Source: Ophioderma brevispina (taxonomy: Eukaryota > Echinodermata > Ophiuroidea > Amphilepidida > Ophiodermatidae). From it: a DNA stretch of 64,000 bases. The first letter of the stretch is position 1; the number at the start of each line of letters is the position of its first letter. The notes beneath the pieces are model-generated. The model was given only the letters and a program-made list of their open reading frames with translations. It searched no databases and had not been told where the DNA came from. The DNA lies in NCBI GenBank assembly GCA_023653785.1, contig JAMKCH010007079.1, forward strand, positions 34,372 through 98,371. Direction: 5' to 3'. A program made the position numbers and the translations under genes. This document shows positions 13,291 through 24,480 of this stretch, one piece after another.

Positions 13291-13404
13291 TCTTGAGATA
13301 CATCTATGGTGCGCAGATGGACAAACCCCTCTTGCTTATATCCAAAGATATCGCGTGGGCACACACACACACCCCACACCCCATCAGGACGAAGAATTTC
13401 TATA

Positions 13405-13438
13405 GTCCCCCCTTCGCCAACAAAAGTTGGCGGGGGAC
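13405..13438. repeat. Strong hairpin at the end of the TGACC region
   Basis: GTCCCCCCTTCGCCAAC, then AAAA, then GTTGGCGGGGGAC forms a long GC-rich stem with a four-base loop. It is preceded by a short CA repeat. It may be the terminal hairpin of a non-autonomous element that includes the TGACC array. No CTRR end follows, so a Helitron is not shown. Confidence 0.75.
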
Positions 13439-16052
13439 CAAAAATGAGCGTGTTCGTAAGGAGCATACATTCATTCTAAGAACTCTCTATTCATGTAGGA
13501 TTATATAAGTACAGGGGTTTCTCAATATAATGAGCTCAAGGGCCAGAGAATGCAAACATATATTTTAAAATTCCCACTCAAGGGCCAAATCCCCCTGAAT
13601 CTCTTATGTTTCCCCTTTATATTTTGAGTCAGTGAGGGCCAAATCATGGTTGGGCAGGCCGGGTTTGACCCGCGGGCTATTGAGACCCCTTTATAGTAGC
13701 AGTGGGCTAAAGTATGTAATTCCTGACTACCCAAGTATAATAGGTCTACTTGGGTAAAGAGTTACACGACCAGTATAACATGTATGCATTGTTGAAGTTG
13801 ACAACTTATATATGGAGCGTCAGTGTGAAGAGGACGTGCACCTCTTGTGTGACACACCCCCCACAACTTCTTATTGTGAAATGATAGGCGCAGTCACTTA
13901 TCTCCTGGCAGTAACTCCTGCAAAAGTGTATCATTTCTTGTGAAAACTTAAGGAGGAAATTATTTCTTAAAGCAATATTAGCATTTTTTTGAAGAGCCGC
14001 CCCCAATTTTTCAAAAATTGAGATTTTTACACGATGCCTTGGTAACTGGCTAGTAAACTAATACCGTGAATGGTTAAGCTCAGAAAATGTCTATGTGTCA
14101 CAAACGAAGGAATTTTGTACTAGAATACTATCGGGGATCCCCGATAATAATACCACGGCTGCTGTAAACGGCCTTCCAATGTGAAAATAGCCGGAATAGC
14201 GCCATGTACGTGTCTACGCTCATCCATTAGTTAAGTTTTAATAGTTCAGGCAAGCCAACTTAGAGGTTATTTTCGCGAGGTGGCACAGTTCAACCAGGGA
14301 CGACATAAACGTAGCATTCCAGCTCTGCCGTTAAGTCCAATCTGGGATCCCGATCTAATCCAAATCGCTTTTTTTTTATAAATACGCATTTTTTAGAGCA
14401 TTCTCGTTCGCAGGTATAGTTTTCCTGACAATTACCACGTAACGTGTAAAAATATCAAATTTTGAAAATGGGGGCTCGCTTCAAAAAGGTTCTACTATGC
14501 TTTAATTTTGGAAACATAATTTTGATTAATTTTGGGTTAAATTCTTATCTGCTGAATTATAATAATGTTATCCCCATTTGTTCTTATGCAATAATGGATG
14601 TGGGCTCATGTGATATACCCAAGCCAGTGTTAATTTTCCATAATTGCCTTGAGAACAAACACGGGATAACTAATATCATAATCAGGGTATGGTAAAGCAA
14701 ATTATTTTTTTTTTTTTTTTTGACTATTTAAGTTTTTGTGGCTTATCATTGTTTTCAAAACTTATAGGGCAAAAATATTTTCATGGGCTTTTAGATTCAC
14801 GGTTTTCTGAAATAAACAAAAAAAAGGAACCAAAATAAAAAATCACAACGACTTCCTATACAGAATTTAGTACACTACAAGGTGTCTAAAAATGTTACAC
14901 ATGTAACAAAATATTCAAATATACTTTTTTCCCCCTGTATTTCAGTATGTGTCCCCCCTGTGAACTTACTGAAATAGTGTGAAATGTAAGGTAATCGTTA
15001 TTTAATTGTTATAATATAGTTGTACTATAATTTGAGTATGTTAACCATTGTTTCCTGAAAAGTACAAGTGGCAAAATCCTGAATGCATTTTGAACAAATT
15101 GATTAAAAATAATTAGCAGTTAGAAGGAGTTGCAAATCAAACTTGACCTCTGATGACCTTTGGACCCCCAGATAACCTCATTCTACTTTGTGTCTGCTTG
15201 TAAAGTGGCCCAAGTGAAATTTGACACACTTTTCTCTTAAGAAAAAACAGATTTCCTGGGTGCTCATCATCTGGCAATTGCGGTTTTGCCAGTGGAGACA
15301 TAAACTTAGACCCTCCGGATGACCTTTTGGTGACAACATATATGATCTCATTTTACATGCTTGCTCGATATATAACATATTTCAGCACCAAGTTTTACCT
15401 GAATCACTGTTGAAACTATGCAAATGAACCTCGTTATTTTGTGATGAATATGCAAATAAGATCAAATGTGGAGTTTGATTCACCAACAATTTGGACTCAA
15501 ACGTGTAATTTTTTTCGGTCGTCACATGCTGTAATTTGCAAGCTAACCTCTTATATTGAATCACTCTAACAATATGCAAGGTTCCAATATATACAAAGTA
15601 TGAAGACTTAGAAATAAAAGTTGTTGAAGGCTAATAAAATCCAATCTTGTTCTTGATTAACATTATATAACAGACCCACACACGGTCACTAAATGATGCA
15701 AAATCATCATCATCAGAATATACAAATTGCTAACTATGTTATAGTTAGATTCAACCATCGTGTCACCAGAGAAAAGTTTGACAGCGGCGATTAGTTGGGA
15801 GAGGAGGCAGAAAAGAAAACATTGCGTGATTCACCTTTTTCATGAAAGAACTAAGCTATAATCGGCCTTTCATGTTGACTTCGTGAAGAAAAAAAACAAT
15901 TTTCACATGGAGATGTACAACTTTTGTGTTCCTTTGTGCGCTCGGGCCGCCTCAAAAGTCAGTAACATTCATGCACCTGTTACATTGAAGACCACTGAAG
16001 TAAATACGATAGTCAAATCTTTGAGAGTTTAATGTAGCAAAAAATCGCTTAC
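13439..16052. other. AT-rich stretch, no gene supported
   Basis: No splice-bounded coding frame and no clear repeat. A T19 run lies near 14,704. Around 15,140-15,175 a short TTGACCTCTGATGACC-type stretch echoes the TGACC motif of the array. Confidence 0.5.
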
Positions 16053-16177
16053 ATTGACTTGAATGCTTTCATTAAGCATATAATTGATTTTCTCTGGTAT
16101 CGGATTCCATGTTTCAATAGATTTGAGTGGAATTTTAATTTCCACGCCCTCAACTCCCCTCATCACTTGATGCCCTA
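16053..16177 (-). CDS. Candidate exon, part of a minus-strand cluster
   Basis: 125 bases read on minus between a modest acceptor (CTTTTCTGAAG) and a good donor (CAAT|GTAAGC). The frame is open and protein-like, with segments such as GVEIKIPLKSIETWNPIPEK and MLNESIQVN. It starts with two bases completing a codon and ends on a codon boundary. Two other exon-like pieces lie upstream on the same strand (17.3 and 18.0 kb), so it may be a downstream exon of the same gene, though phases do not chain perfectly. A plus frame across the same bases is also open. I recognise no domain. Confidence 0.3.
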
Positions 16178-17277
16178 CTTCAGAAAAGGTACTAAGGTGC
16201 CATGGGTTGAATCTACTAAGAGTTACCTTAAACTGACAACTCAATCCTTAACAATATGTGCTTATGCTCCTTTTCTACTTCTGACCCCCCCCCCCCCCAA
16301 TTTGACTTTCACCAAAAAAGGTATACTAGAACCTAAAGAAATGTTGTATTTGCAGGACAGACTAGAAAAATAGGTAAATAGTTTTTTTCATTTTTTACAT
16401 CACTCCTAATTAACCTAATGACTATGATACGTATGCATAGTCAACTCAGAGGCTTATGATCTGAATTTTTCATTAGGAATGTAAAATTTTAATTTTGCAT
16501 AATTTTTACATTTACATGAATTCTTTGCTTTTTCCAAATGAGGTTAGGTTGGGTGATGCCAATACAACTTCTTTCTAGACACTACAAATTGTTTTTATGG
16601 TGGGTTATATTCAAAAGCAAATGATTGGCAAACGCTAGTTTAGCCTTTCCAACAGGCTTTTTGGGCCAATGCCTGAACACACTTGCAATAAAAGCATATT
16701 CCCAAAGGCTAGTATGACCTACGTCTGCAATGAAGGACGAACCCATCATTATTCAGAAGTCTGCTTATCTAGGTTGTTGCTTGCAATTCTTACCTAGCAT
16801 GTATCAAGAGCAGGAAATATTGAGCAATTCATCATAATTCCTCTAGGTCTAGCAATGAGAAAATAAGAAACGAGAGATAGTTGGTTTCATACCTGTCTTT
16901 ACTCTGTTGGGAATATATGACATTTTTTAAAGTAGCTGACATCTTTTTGTAAACATCGAACTTAAAAAAGTGAGGGGCTTCCATCACCAGGCAAGGCAGA
17001 GCACACAGTAGACACCCCTCATACTCAACTTGAGTCTTAAACTATTCAAGTTTGGGCACTAATTTAATGGTACCCTTTGGAGGCTACTGCTGTATTACAT
17101 GTATGGCTTTATTCTGTTACCAGAATAAACATGAAGAATATCGGGTCCAAAGGGTAATCCATACTAAGGTATAGCCTAACTTTTATAGAATCACGGCAAT
17201 ATCGACTCAGATACGATTGTTTTGTAGGCACAATTGGATGCATCTTTGTGAAATTAAGTATAAATTACCATTAAAAC
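16178..17277. other. Putative intronic sequence
   Basis: AT-rich, with a C12 run near 16,286-16,298. No further exon could be supported on either strand. Confidence 0.4.
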
Positions 17278-17347
17278 TTGTTGATGAACTGAATCAAAGT
17301 ATTGGCACTTTGGAAATTCGGTGTGTGAATACTTTCCGCACCACTCG
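17278..17347 (-). CDS. Candidate short exon, minus-strand cluster
   Basis: Seventy bases read on minus, starting after an acceptor (GATATTGCAG) and reading SGAESIHTPNFQSANTLIQF before a weak donor (AACAA|GTTTTA). The residue mix is polar and protein-like. The frame runs into a stop just after the donor, as expected for an exon edge. The phase does not match the exon candidates on either side, which may reflect sequencing indels or a missed exon. No domain is recognised. Confidence 0.28.
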
Positions 17348-17899
17348 CTGCAATATCTATACCATGTGCAGTGTTCACACACAGAATTATCCATAAGTGC
17401 AATATTTTGATCCCAACGTTCATCAGTTTATAGATAATGTGGCGCAGCGAGGTCTGGAACATTCAACCTTGCTTAACTGTGACCATTATTAGGGCATGTA
17501 GAGACAATTCTGTAAATATTTTTAGGGTTATAACTGATGGTAAAGTCTGTAAATTGACGCTTAAATATATCAAGCCAGCAGGGAAAAAAAAAAAAAAAGA
17601 AATTATGGTTAATGAATATGCTCCTCATCATTACGCAGTGAATTTATTTGAAGTCAACTTCAGAATAATATTGAACTGCAAACCTCTGAACTGAAAGTGC
17701 AAATCCCTTTTTTATTAATAAATAGTTTTTTAATTATTAAGCATCACCCTAATTTTTACATATCTAGGGACAGTTTGGGTGTTATCATACTCAGGTTCAC
17801 TTCTGGTGCTGTGAATGACTTTCTGATAATTACTTTTTTTAAGAAATTAAAAAACTAAAAATATAAAATAATTATTCTATAATTAGGATTGATTTTTAC
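17348..17899. other. Putative intronic sequence
   Basis: AT-rich, with an A14 run near 17,584. No supported feature. Confidence 0.4.
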
Positions 17900-18133
17900 C
17901 AGCTGCTTTTTGTGGACCAATAAAAGATAGAAAATGGTATCGAATAGCCAACTTGGATACAGGAAGGCAAAAACTTCTAATTCAGCAGCAAGAGATCGGT
18001 GCTTTGAACTATTAGTTAAGAAAACTGACAGCACCATGGACCTACTTCTCATCGAGTTCCATGTCAGGTCGTCTTCCAAGTGGCCGCCTGAAACTATTGA
18101 ATTGTACATTCCATTTCCATCAATCCTTCCAAG
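17900..18133 (-). CDS. Best candidate exon of the minus-strand cluster
   Basis: 234 bases (78 codons, phase 0 at both ends) are open on minus between a pyrimidine-rich acceptor (GTTTTTATCAG) and a donor (CAGCTG|GTAAAA). Local GC is clearly above the flanks. The peptide has segments such as LGRIDGNGMYNSIVSGGHLE, DDLTWNSMRSRS and SLAAELEVFAFLYPSW. Codons begin with G more often on this strand than on plus, which favours minus. The plus strand is open over much of the same stretch (17,934-18,137, ending ETIELYIPFPSILPS) but lacks splice sites. No family is recognised. This is an exon in an animal-type gene by inference. Confidence 0.42.
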
Positions 18134-19149
18134 CTGATAAAAACACCACACCCAAATGAAAAATTAGGACTAGTATTACACTGAGGGTCAAGCTAGGATG
18201 CTTAGGATAAAGCGGTCTTAGGTTTCCTACGAATCAAGAGTATTTCAACAGCAAAACATTTTGCCGTGGATTTGATTTCAAACCGAAAGGGGACATTTTA
18301 AAATATACAAATTTTCTCTGTAAATTTTATAACTCTGCCATTCAATTTGTTTCAAATTTGAGGATTAAAACTTTTCACACTTAAACTTATTACATATAAT
18401 AACAAAGATACACCTCTAGTCCACGGGCATAATTGCCAGTTAACCTGTTTTTAGCCAAAGTACGCTTAGGCTTGCCCGACCCCCCAAAACAGCGCATTGT
18501 CTTGATGCGATTGCACGGCAGTGAGAGACGTACGAGTGTTGCCATGTACCCCAGCAATCAAGGACCGAAGAGTGTAAGGGAACTATTTCCAGGTTTGTAT
18601 CCATTGTTATAAAAACAGATATTTTAACTGAGATCAACATTATTTTCAGACTTTTTAAAAACATTTTTGGCCATTTGTGATGAGGAAAGGGTCTTTTACA
18701 ACAAAATTTATCTTTTCTTACAAAAAGTGTACATGCAAAAAACTTTGTACACAGAACCAGTTTTCTGACAAGCAAAGGAGGGGGCTACATAATAGCTTGG
18801 TCCTAAGTAGACATAGACACATACCATTGGGATGTACATTGGTATGTGGATGTACCTTTACCCAACTTGCTCTTTGGCATGATTTTCCCAGATGTGGGGA
18901 GAACCTCGGACTGGCAGCAATATGAATGGGAGCACTCACCCAATAGTTCGATCAGGTTTTGATCTTCTAAAACAAAAAACAATGGCTGTTTTGCAAGAGG
19001 TGGAATGCATTTTTATTCATCTTTTTTCCCTCAGATGGCCAAGGGCCACAACAAGTAGTGTTGGAAAAAAAAACAACCCCATGCGCACTTGGGCCGGATC
19101 GACCCCGGTGACTTCGTATACTAGCGCGATGCTCTTGAAAACCTTTAAG
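18134..19149. other. AT-rich stretch, no gene supported
   Basis: Several overlapping short frames on both strands at 18.4-18.9 kb contradict each other and have no splice pairing. Nothing is annotated. Confidence 0.5.
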
Positions 19150-19225
19150 CTATCAAGCCAGGGTTGGTAGAGGAGCGGTAGATATTATCTATAGGGTTTA
19201 GGGTTTCAGTTCGAGGCTTGACCTA
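19150..19225 (+). ncRNA. tRNA-like segment (degenerate tRNA or SINE head)
   Basis: GCCAGGGTTGGTAGAG resembles a tRNA D-arm/A box. Next comes AGATATTATCT, which can form a small anticodon-like stem. About 45 bases after the D-arm, GTTTCAGTTCGAGGC resembles the T-arm/B box. Acceptor-stem halves do not pair, so it is not a functional tRNA as read. A tRNA-derived SINE head fits better. Confidence 0.38.
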
Positions 19226-20171
19226 CAATAGGCAAACCGTGCCAAAAAAGGGCGAATTGGATGTCATGTTTATGTGCTACATTAATGGGTGGTGGAACAC
19301 CCAGTGGCTTGTCTACACCCAGGTCATGTTCCTTTAGGCTCAAAATGATTTCTTCCCAAAAAACACAAAAATATGAGTAAAAATGTAAGCAAAAGATCAA
19401 TGTAATGCGGTGTCTTCAGTTGGTTCTACACCCAGATTAGGGCACAGATGAAACTGCAATTAGTAAATGTAATTACAGTATGACTGCGTATAGGTCAACA
19501 CTATCTACAGCGTCTTCTTCATTATTTGAACACTTTTGGAGTAGGATTACCAAGATAGGTAGTGCGAAGGACAACAGAGGCTGGCATCCAATAAACCTGT
19601 GTACTTTGGAGGGACCTATCTGTAGGTATTGTATCAGAAATGGGTATTGGGGTTTAATGTGCAGGTAAACTTACGGAGTAAGCTGTGAAGTACATGGCTC
19701 CACCAAGTGAGGGAATCTGGCTGTGTACATTTATTACCCCCCCTCCTCAAAAAAAATATACATAAGAAAATAGGTTTCACATTCTAATTTTTCCTAATTT
19801 TTAAAAGGGGGGCATATACACCACTTACCATCTTATATTCTTATTACCTTGGTTGAAAATTAGGAATTATGGTACTTACAATAACTAAATCCCCTTCCTA
19901 GGCCAAAAAGATTGTCTCAGGAAGATAGTACACTTTGATTTTAAATTCGCTATTTAAACAATTCTTCTTTTCCCCCCAATGTTTTGATTTTTGCATTTTT
20001 TCAAAAAGAGCGGATTTCAGCTGGTTAAAGGGCTGCTCCAAAAATTATGGCCCAATTAACACTGTAAACTCAAGTGACCTTAAGAAGGAAAAATCAAAAC
20101 CCATACTTGTAAATCCCAAGAATGTTTTCACGAAGAATTAGTCTTGGCAACAATAAAAAAAAGTACCTCAC
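19226..20171. other. AT-rich stretch, no gene supported
   Basis: Nothing recognised. Confidence 0.5.
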
Positions 20172-20562
20172 GTTAGGGCTCTTTTAGTACTTCCACTTCG
20201 GTTGCTAGTTAGGGCTCAATATTGTTCTCCACTTACTGTAAGGGCCACTAGAAGAAACAAAACCACTTGAAATTATTGCCTCAAGTACTTTCAACAGTGG
20301 CTTTGTGTCCCCTTCTAGTGGCCCCTTCTTCAACTGGCGTAACAGGGTAACTGACGACTTTTGGCTGGAAAAAAAAAAATTTGCAAAATCATGCTAAATC
20401 AAGCTGTTGTTAGCCCCTACTGACGGGAAAAAAATTGGCCTTTTGACCCCCATCAGAGGGGCAGGCACCGATACGGCCAACTGCCCCTTTTACCATGGCG
20501 ACAAAACAATAGTGTGAGCCCTAAATAAGCAACTAAGTGGGAGAGTACTCAAGAGCCCTCAA
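20172..20562. mobile_element. Palindromic MITE-like element, ~390 bp
   Basis: The left end (AGGGCTCTTTTAGTACTTCC, then ACTTCGGTTGCTAGTTAGGG) is mirrored by the right end (CCCTAAATAAGCAACTAAGT, then GAGTACTCAAGAGCCCT). Inside is a second nested stem in which GGGCCACTAGAAG mirrors CTTCTAGTGGCCCC. No coding capacity. Confidence 0.78.
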
Positions 20563-23371
20563 ACTGTGAGTGCACTTTTATTTTTAGCCAAGACTAATTC
20601 CTCATTGAACCCATGGGGATTATGTTTATTTTTTCCTTCCTTCTAAAAACCAAAATTTTAAAATGAAAAACCTAAAATTTAACAAATTTGTGTTTTTCAA
20701 AAATAGCCTAGGGCCCAATTTTCTTACGGAGCCAACTTTTTTGGCCCAATGTATTTCACATATGCCAGGATTTGGCATAGGCAGCCCGGGTTGGTTCTGA
20801 GGGGGGGCAAGAATCCTGGTAGTGCAACAAATTGTTTTACCAATCACAATCAAAACTGCTTCTGGTTGTAGGGGGCCAAAGGTCCAAAAAAGGGTGATTT
20901 TTTTCCTTTTTCTCTTCGTTCTTTCTTTTTGATTTTTCCCCTCAAAGAAAAAAAATTCCGAGTGGCAAACGGGCCTCCTCTTTTTGCCATTGCCGCTGGC
21001 TTGTGTTTTTTTAAACGTACACTTGACATCCGCACATCAGCTTTGTGTCTTTTGCAAACTAAGTGAAGTAAAACTGGAGGGATGGCATCAGGGACTCAAT
21101 TGTTATACGTATGAAAACCAAGGTAAAATTAGTTGACATAGGGAGGATCGCTTATCAAAACAATACACTAACTTTACACTGTATATAAAATATTGAGAAT
21201 GAATCCCACCTATATTTTACAAATGACCACGCTCTGATATATTTTCATGGTAAACAAATATGCAATTAAAATGCCAACACAAATATTAGTAAACGTCTTT
21301 TAGGCAACACAAGTCCCAGTTTTCTGTCAAACTCCTCGTCGTACTTCCTGCACCTGCCAATTTGTTTTATTGATGGGTTTGTCAGTATTAAAATGGTAAT
21401 CAAATGGGTAGAAAACAAGATTGTAGGTTGAAAATTAAGATTTTTTGAGGTATACTTTGTCATTTGACCGCCAAAATTAACCCAGCAAAGTGGCCTATGT
21501 GGGCTCCGTCATACCAGCATTTCTCATAAAGCAAACTGCAAGACTGTACTCGACGGAATTTTTGTTAATAAAATTCCCAATGATATCAACTGAACCATTA
21601 AAAAAAATAAAACAAAATGTGTCAAAATCACAGAAATTCAAAGACCTGCTGCTGTTTGAAAATCATCAGCACTTTTTATCTCAAACTTCTTATTAGTTGT
21701 AAAGCATAACGTTATAGGGATGCTTCCTTCAATCCTTTCTAAAGTGAATTTAAAAGTTTAAACCACCCTCTAAATTCTGTATAAGAGACTATTGAATGTT
21801 CTTACAGCATGAATAAATTTAAAGCTAGATCATATTAGTATTGTTTACAAAGTGCTTACACACGTGATCATGCACTGAATTGACCATTAGAAACTTAAAA
21901 CCAACTATGACCACCAATTTTCAGGTCGATCTGATAACGGATGCCCATGCGGGGTGGGGGCGGGGGGGGGGGGGGCGGGGCACTTCTCAATCACAAGGGG
22001 CGGGTGGTATCATCCGTTGTACAAAGCATTCACAACAAGCACCCTAAATACGTACTTTCGCAGCTTGAATTTTTCCCCCTAACACAGTATGCAGCGAATT
22101 ATTAGGTATCCTAAACTAGTACTTGTGGAATTTGCGCCCTAAAAAAGTATCAGCTTAGCGCAATTTGCATAGTATATATAATATAAATAAACTAAACAAG
22201 TATTGTCTTTCTACTCCCATAAGCAAGTAACTGATGCAATTATTACCCCTTTATAAATTAAAAACCAAAAAAAAAACATCTCTTTGTGATTTTTTGCACA
22301 CAAGAGAGGCTTGTCTGAGATTGGCTGTTGGGAATTCAGAAAATATCTGGGGAAAGTTAATTTTTCAGCCGGATATATCAGAGGAAAGGTATTTAAAAGA
22401 GTGAATTTTGAGCCAAGGGCGTTTCCAACAATTCTCAGGACGGCGGCACGACTAGTCGATAAAAGACATGTTTGAATGCAAGTACAGACTTCCGGAAACT
22501 TTTTTAGGTGTTTTTTTTATGCTGGGAAATGAAGGAGGGACAGAAAGGAGGAAGGCAAGTCCCCGCCCAGTCCTCATTTAGGAAAATAAAACCTTTTTTC
22601 TTGATTTTTGGGACGGGCTGATTTTTCATTCTTTTTTTTTTGCTGCCCTTTTCACGTTTACGTACGTAACATGCATGATCCTGAATGAAAAAAATACCCT
22701 TTTTACGTGAATTCGTGGACAAGGATGATACCCCCTTGTCTATGAAGACTGAACCCCCCGGGGCTCCATGAGCTCTAAATTTCAATGTTTGCGTACTTCT
22801 TGGACTAGATAAATGTGCACCCTATAATAACTGCTCAAGAGTTTGCCACTTTTAAGCCAGGTCCTAGTAATTTTAAATGTAAGAAATCAGAGAGAACATA
22901 TAGAGGTTTGAATATAACAAAGATTCGGGGTACAGCAGGCCAAATTGGTTGATAATGCTATTAGATAGCGATGCGGAACTTTGGTGGGTATTTGACAGAA
23001 TTTCTCATTAACACCTATAGTATATGAGTTGTTGAACTGAATCTGTGTTGCATGTCATAGAACGGTTGAGTACTGCATAAATGCCAAAATAAAAGTTCGG
23101 TGAGAGATCCTATTTACCAAAAAAAGTGATTTTCCTTTCTATTCCTCGTTTGGCCACCTCACTATGAACATATGTTCAACAGCTTTTAAGTCAAAAGTCA
23201 GTAATCATAATGTCCGTGCAAACTGTAAAAAACATTCACTACCCTCCTCACACACTTTTAAAAAGGTAATTAGCCACGATGTGGTTTTGCGTCACCCATC
23301 GCATCATATTTCTATCAATGGATATTATTCAAACTATATACAAATTGTCCTGTCACGTTTTAATTGGTTTG
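20563..23371. other. AT-rich stretch with a G-rich tract
   Basis: No gene supported. A G-rich tract (GGGGTGGGGGCGGGG followed by a G14 run) lies at about 21,952-21,981 and could form a G-quadruplex. No exon with paired splice sites was seen. Confidence 0.5.
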
Positions 23372-23545
23372 TTATGATAATGGTCCATACTTTTTACTGG
23401 AACTAGGCCCTGAGCTGGTGGAAGTGCTCCCGCTGGCTTCAGTGGTTGAGGTTTTAACACGCTTGCGTCTCCCTTGAGAGCTATACTCGTCTTCCGAGTC
23501 TGAGTCGGACCCAGAGCCTCCATCAATGCATACACTGTGACCTCC
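23372..23545 (-). CDS. Candidate exon: acidic-serine tract followed by a basic NLS-like patch
   Basis: On minus, an acceptor (CTTTACCTCTAAG) opens a frame that starts GGHSVCIDGG, then an acidic stretch (GSDSDSEDEYSS), then a basic patch (GRRKRVK), then Ser/Thr/Gly-rich sequence (TEASGSTSTSSGPSSSK), and ends at a TAA at 23,372. It could be a terminal exon. Alternatively it ends at a donor (TCCA|GTAAAA) at 23,398. Acidic serine runs next to a basic patch are typical of disordered tails of nuclear proteins such as chromatin or RNA factors, with CK2-like sites. No family can be named. The composition is too structured to be an obvious chance frame in AT-rich DNA. Confidence 0.42.
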   Translation of the reverse strand, partial: GGHSVCIDGGSGSDSDSEDEYSSQGRRKRVKTSTTEASGSTSTSSGPSSSKKYGPLS

Positions 23546-23730
23546 CTTAGAGGTAAAGGGCAAGACCACTGTCAACTAAGCTTGGATCAGCAACACCAGT
23601 TTTTTCCAAGAGGCGAACTGTTGATGAAAATGTTAACATGTTCAGTTTTAATCACCAATCATGCATTGTACGTTTGTCCTTTGCATACTTGAGATTCCAT
23701 AAATACAGAGTACGCTTGGTAGGGTACACA

Positions 23731-23952
23731 AGAGAAGATGTCAGTACTCCCACAATGCATTGCTTCCAAAGGATTTTTTTGTAAGCTTACTGATTGAACG
23801 TTAGAGATGAAACATGGCTACATTGGGGCCGTACTGTACAAACTTGCATTTTAAGAATGTTTCATCTCTAAGATTCACATTACTAGCCTGTACAAACCTT
23901 CATTGGAAGCAATGCCCATTGAGGGTGGGAAGCTTAACTGAATATCTTCTCT
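23731..23952. mobile_element. Palindromic MITE-like element, ~220 bp
   Basis: AGAGAAGAT and CATTGCTTCCAA on the left are mirrored by TTGGAAGCAATG and ATCTTCTCT on the right. The centre holds a clean stem of TTAGAGATGAAACAT against ATGTTTCATCTCTAA. It abuts a second palindrome at 23,953. Confidence 0.72.
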
Positions 23953-24242
23953 GGTTAGCACCACTGACCTCTACAACATGGATAGCAAAGGGTCGGCGCA
24001 CCGTTGAAAAGCCGCAGATTGAAACCACAGGAAGTTGGGCATATGTGCCCCTGCACAATGTGGCCTATACTTTATTGTCAAAGTTAAAGGAATTTTGTAT
24101 AACAACATCTGCTATGGAATAATGTGCACCAGCAAGGGTATGCATTGTTTCCCGCCATAGTGCTAAGGCTAAAAGCAACTTCCTGTTGTTTCAATCGGCA
24201 ACTCAGACCTGCTATCCATGTGTAGAGTCAGTGGGTAAGCAC
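23953..24242. mobile_element. Second, adjacent palindromic element, ~290 bp
   Basis: GGTTAGCACCACTGACCTCT and ACATGGATAGCA on the left are mirrored by TGCTATCCATGTGTAGAGTC and AGTGGGTAAGC on the right. Inside, GATTGAAACCACAGGAAGTT mirrors AACTTCCTGTTGTTTCAATC. It shares its left border with the preceding palindrome, so one may have inserted into or beside the other. Confidence 0.72.
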
Positions 24243-24345
24243 AAAGTTTTTTTTCTTCCCTATGACAATTTCCTTACCCACAATTACAGGTTTAGTAAAA
24301 ATCAGACTAGGTAGGTCAACTAGCCCTAACAAGGCTTTTTAACCT

Positions 24346-24480
24346 ATACCACCAAATATACCACAACATATACCACACTGTGTAACAGGACTCGCATTCC
24401 AATGTTGTGGTATTTTGTGGTTATGGGGAGAGTGTAAAGCTGGAAGTTGTGGTATATTGTGGTTATATGGTAAGTGCTCA
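24346..24480. repeat. Inverted TGTGGTAT/ATACCACA words
   Basis: ATACCACAACATATACCACA on the left faces two TTGTGGTATT/TTGTGGTTAT words on the right. It looks like a small or decayed fold-back element. Confidence 0.5.

Noticed and set aside
13257..13440. Helitron 3' end
   Set aside because: The hairpin is not followed by CTRR and no Rep/helicase sequence is present.
17934..18137. Plus-strand frame ending ETIELYIPFPSILPS
   Set aside because: It is protein-like, but lacks a donor and a good acceptor. The minus reading of the same bases has both and is in phase, so minus was preferred.
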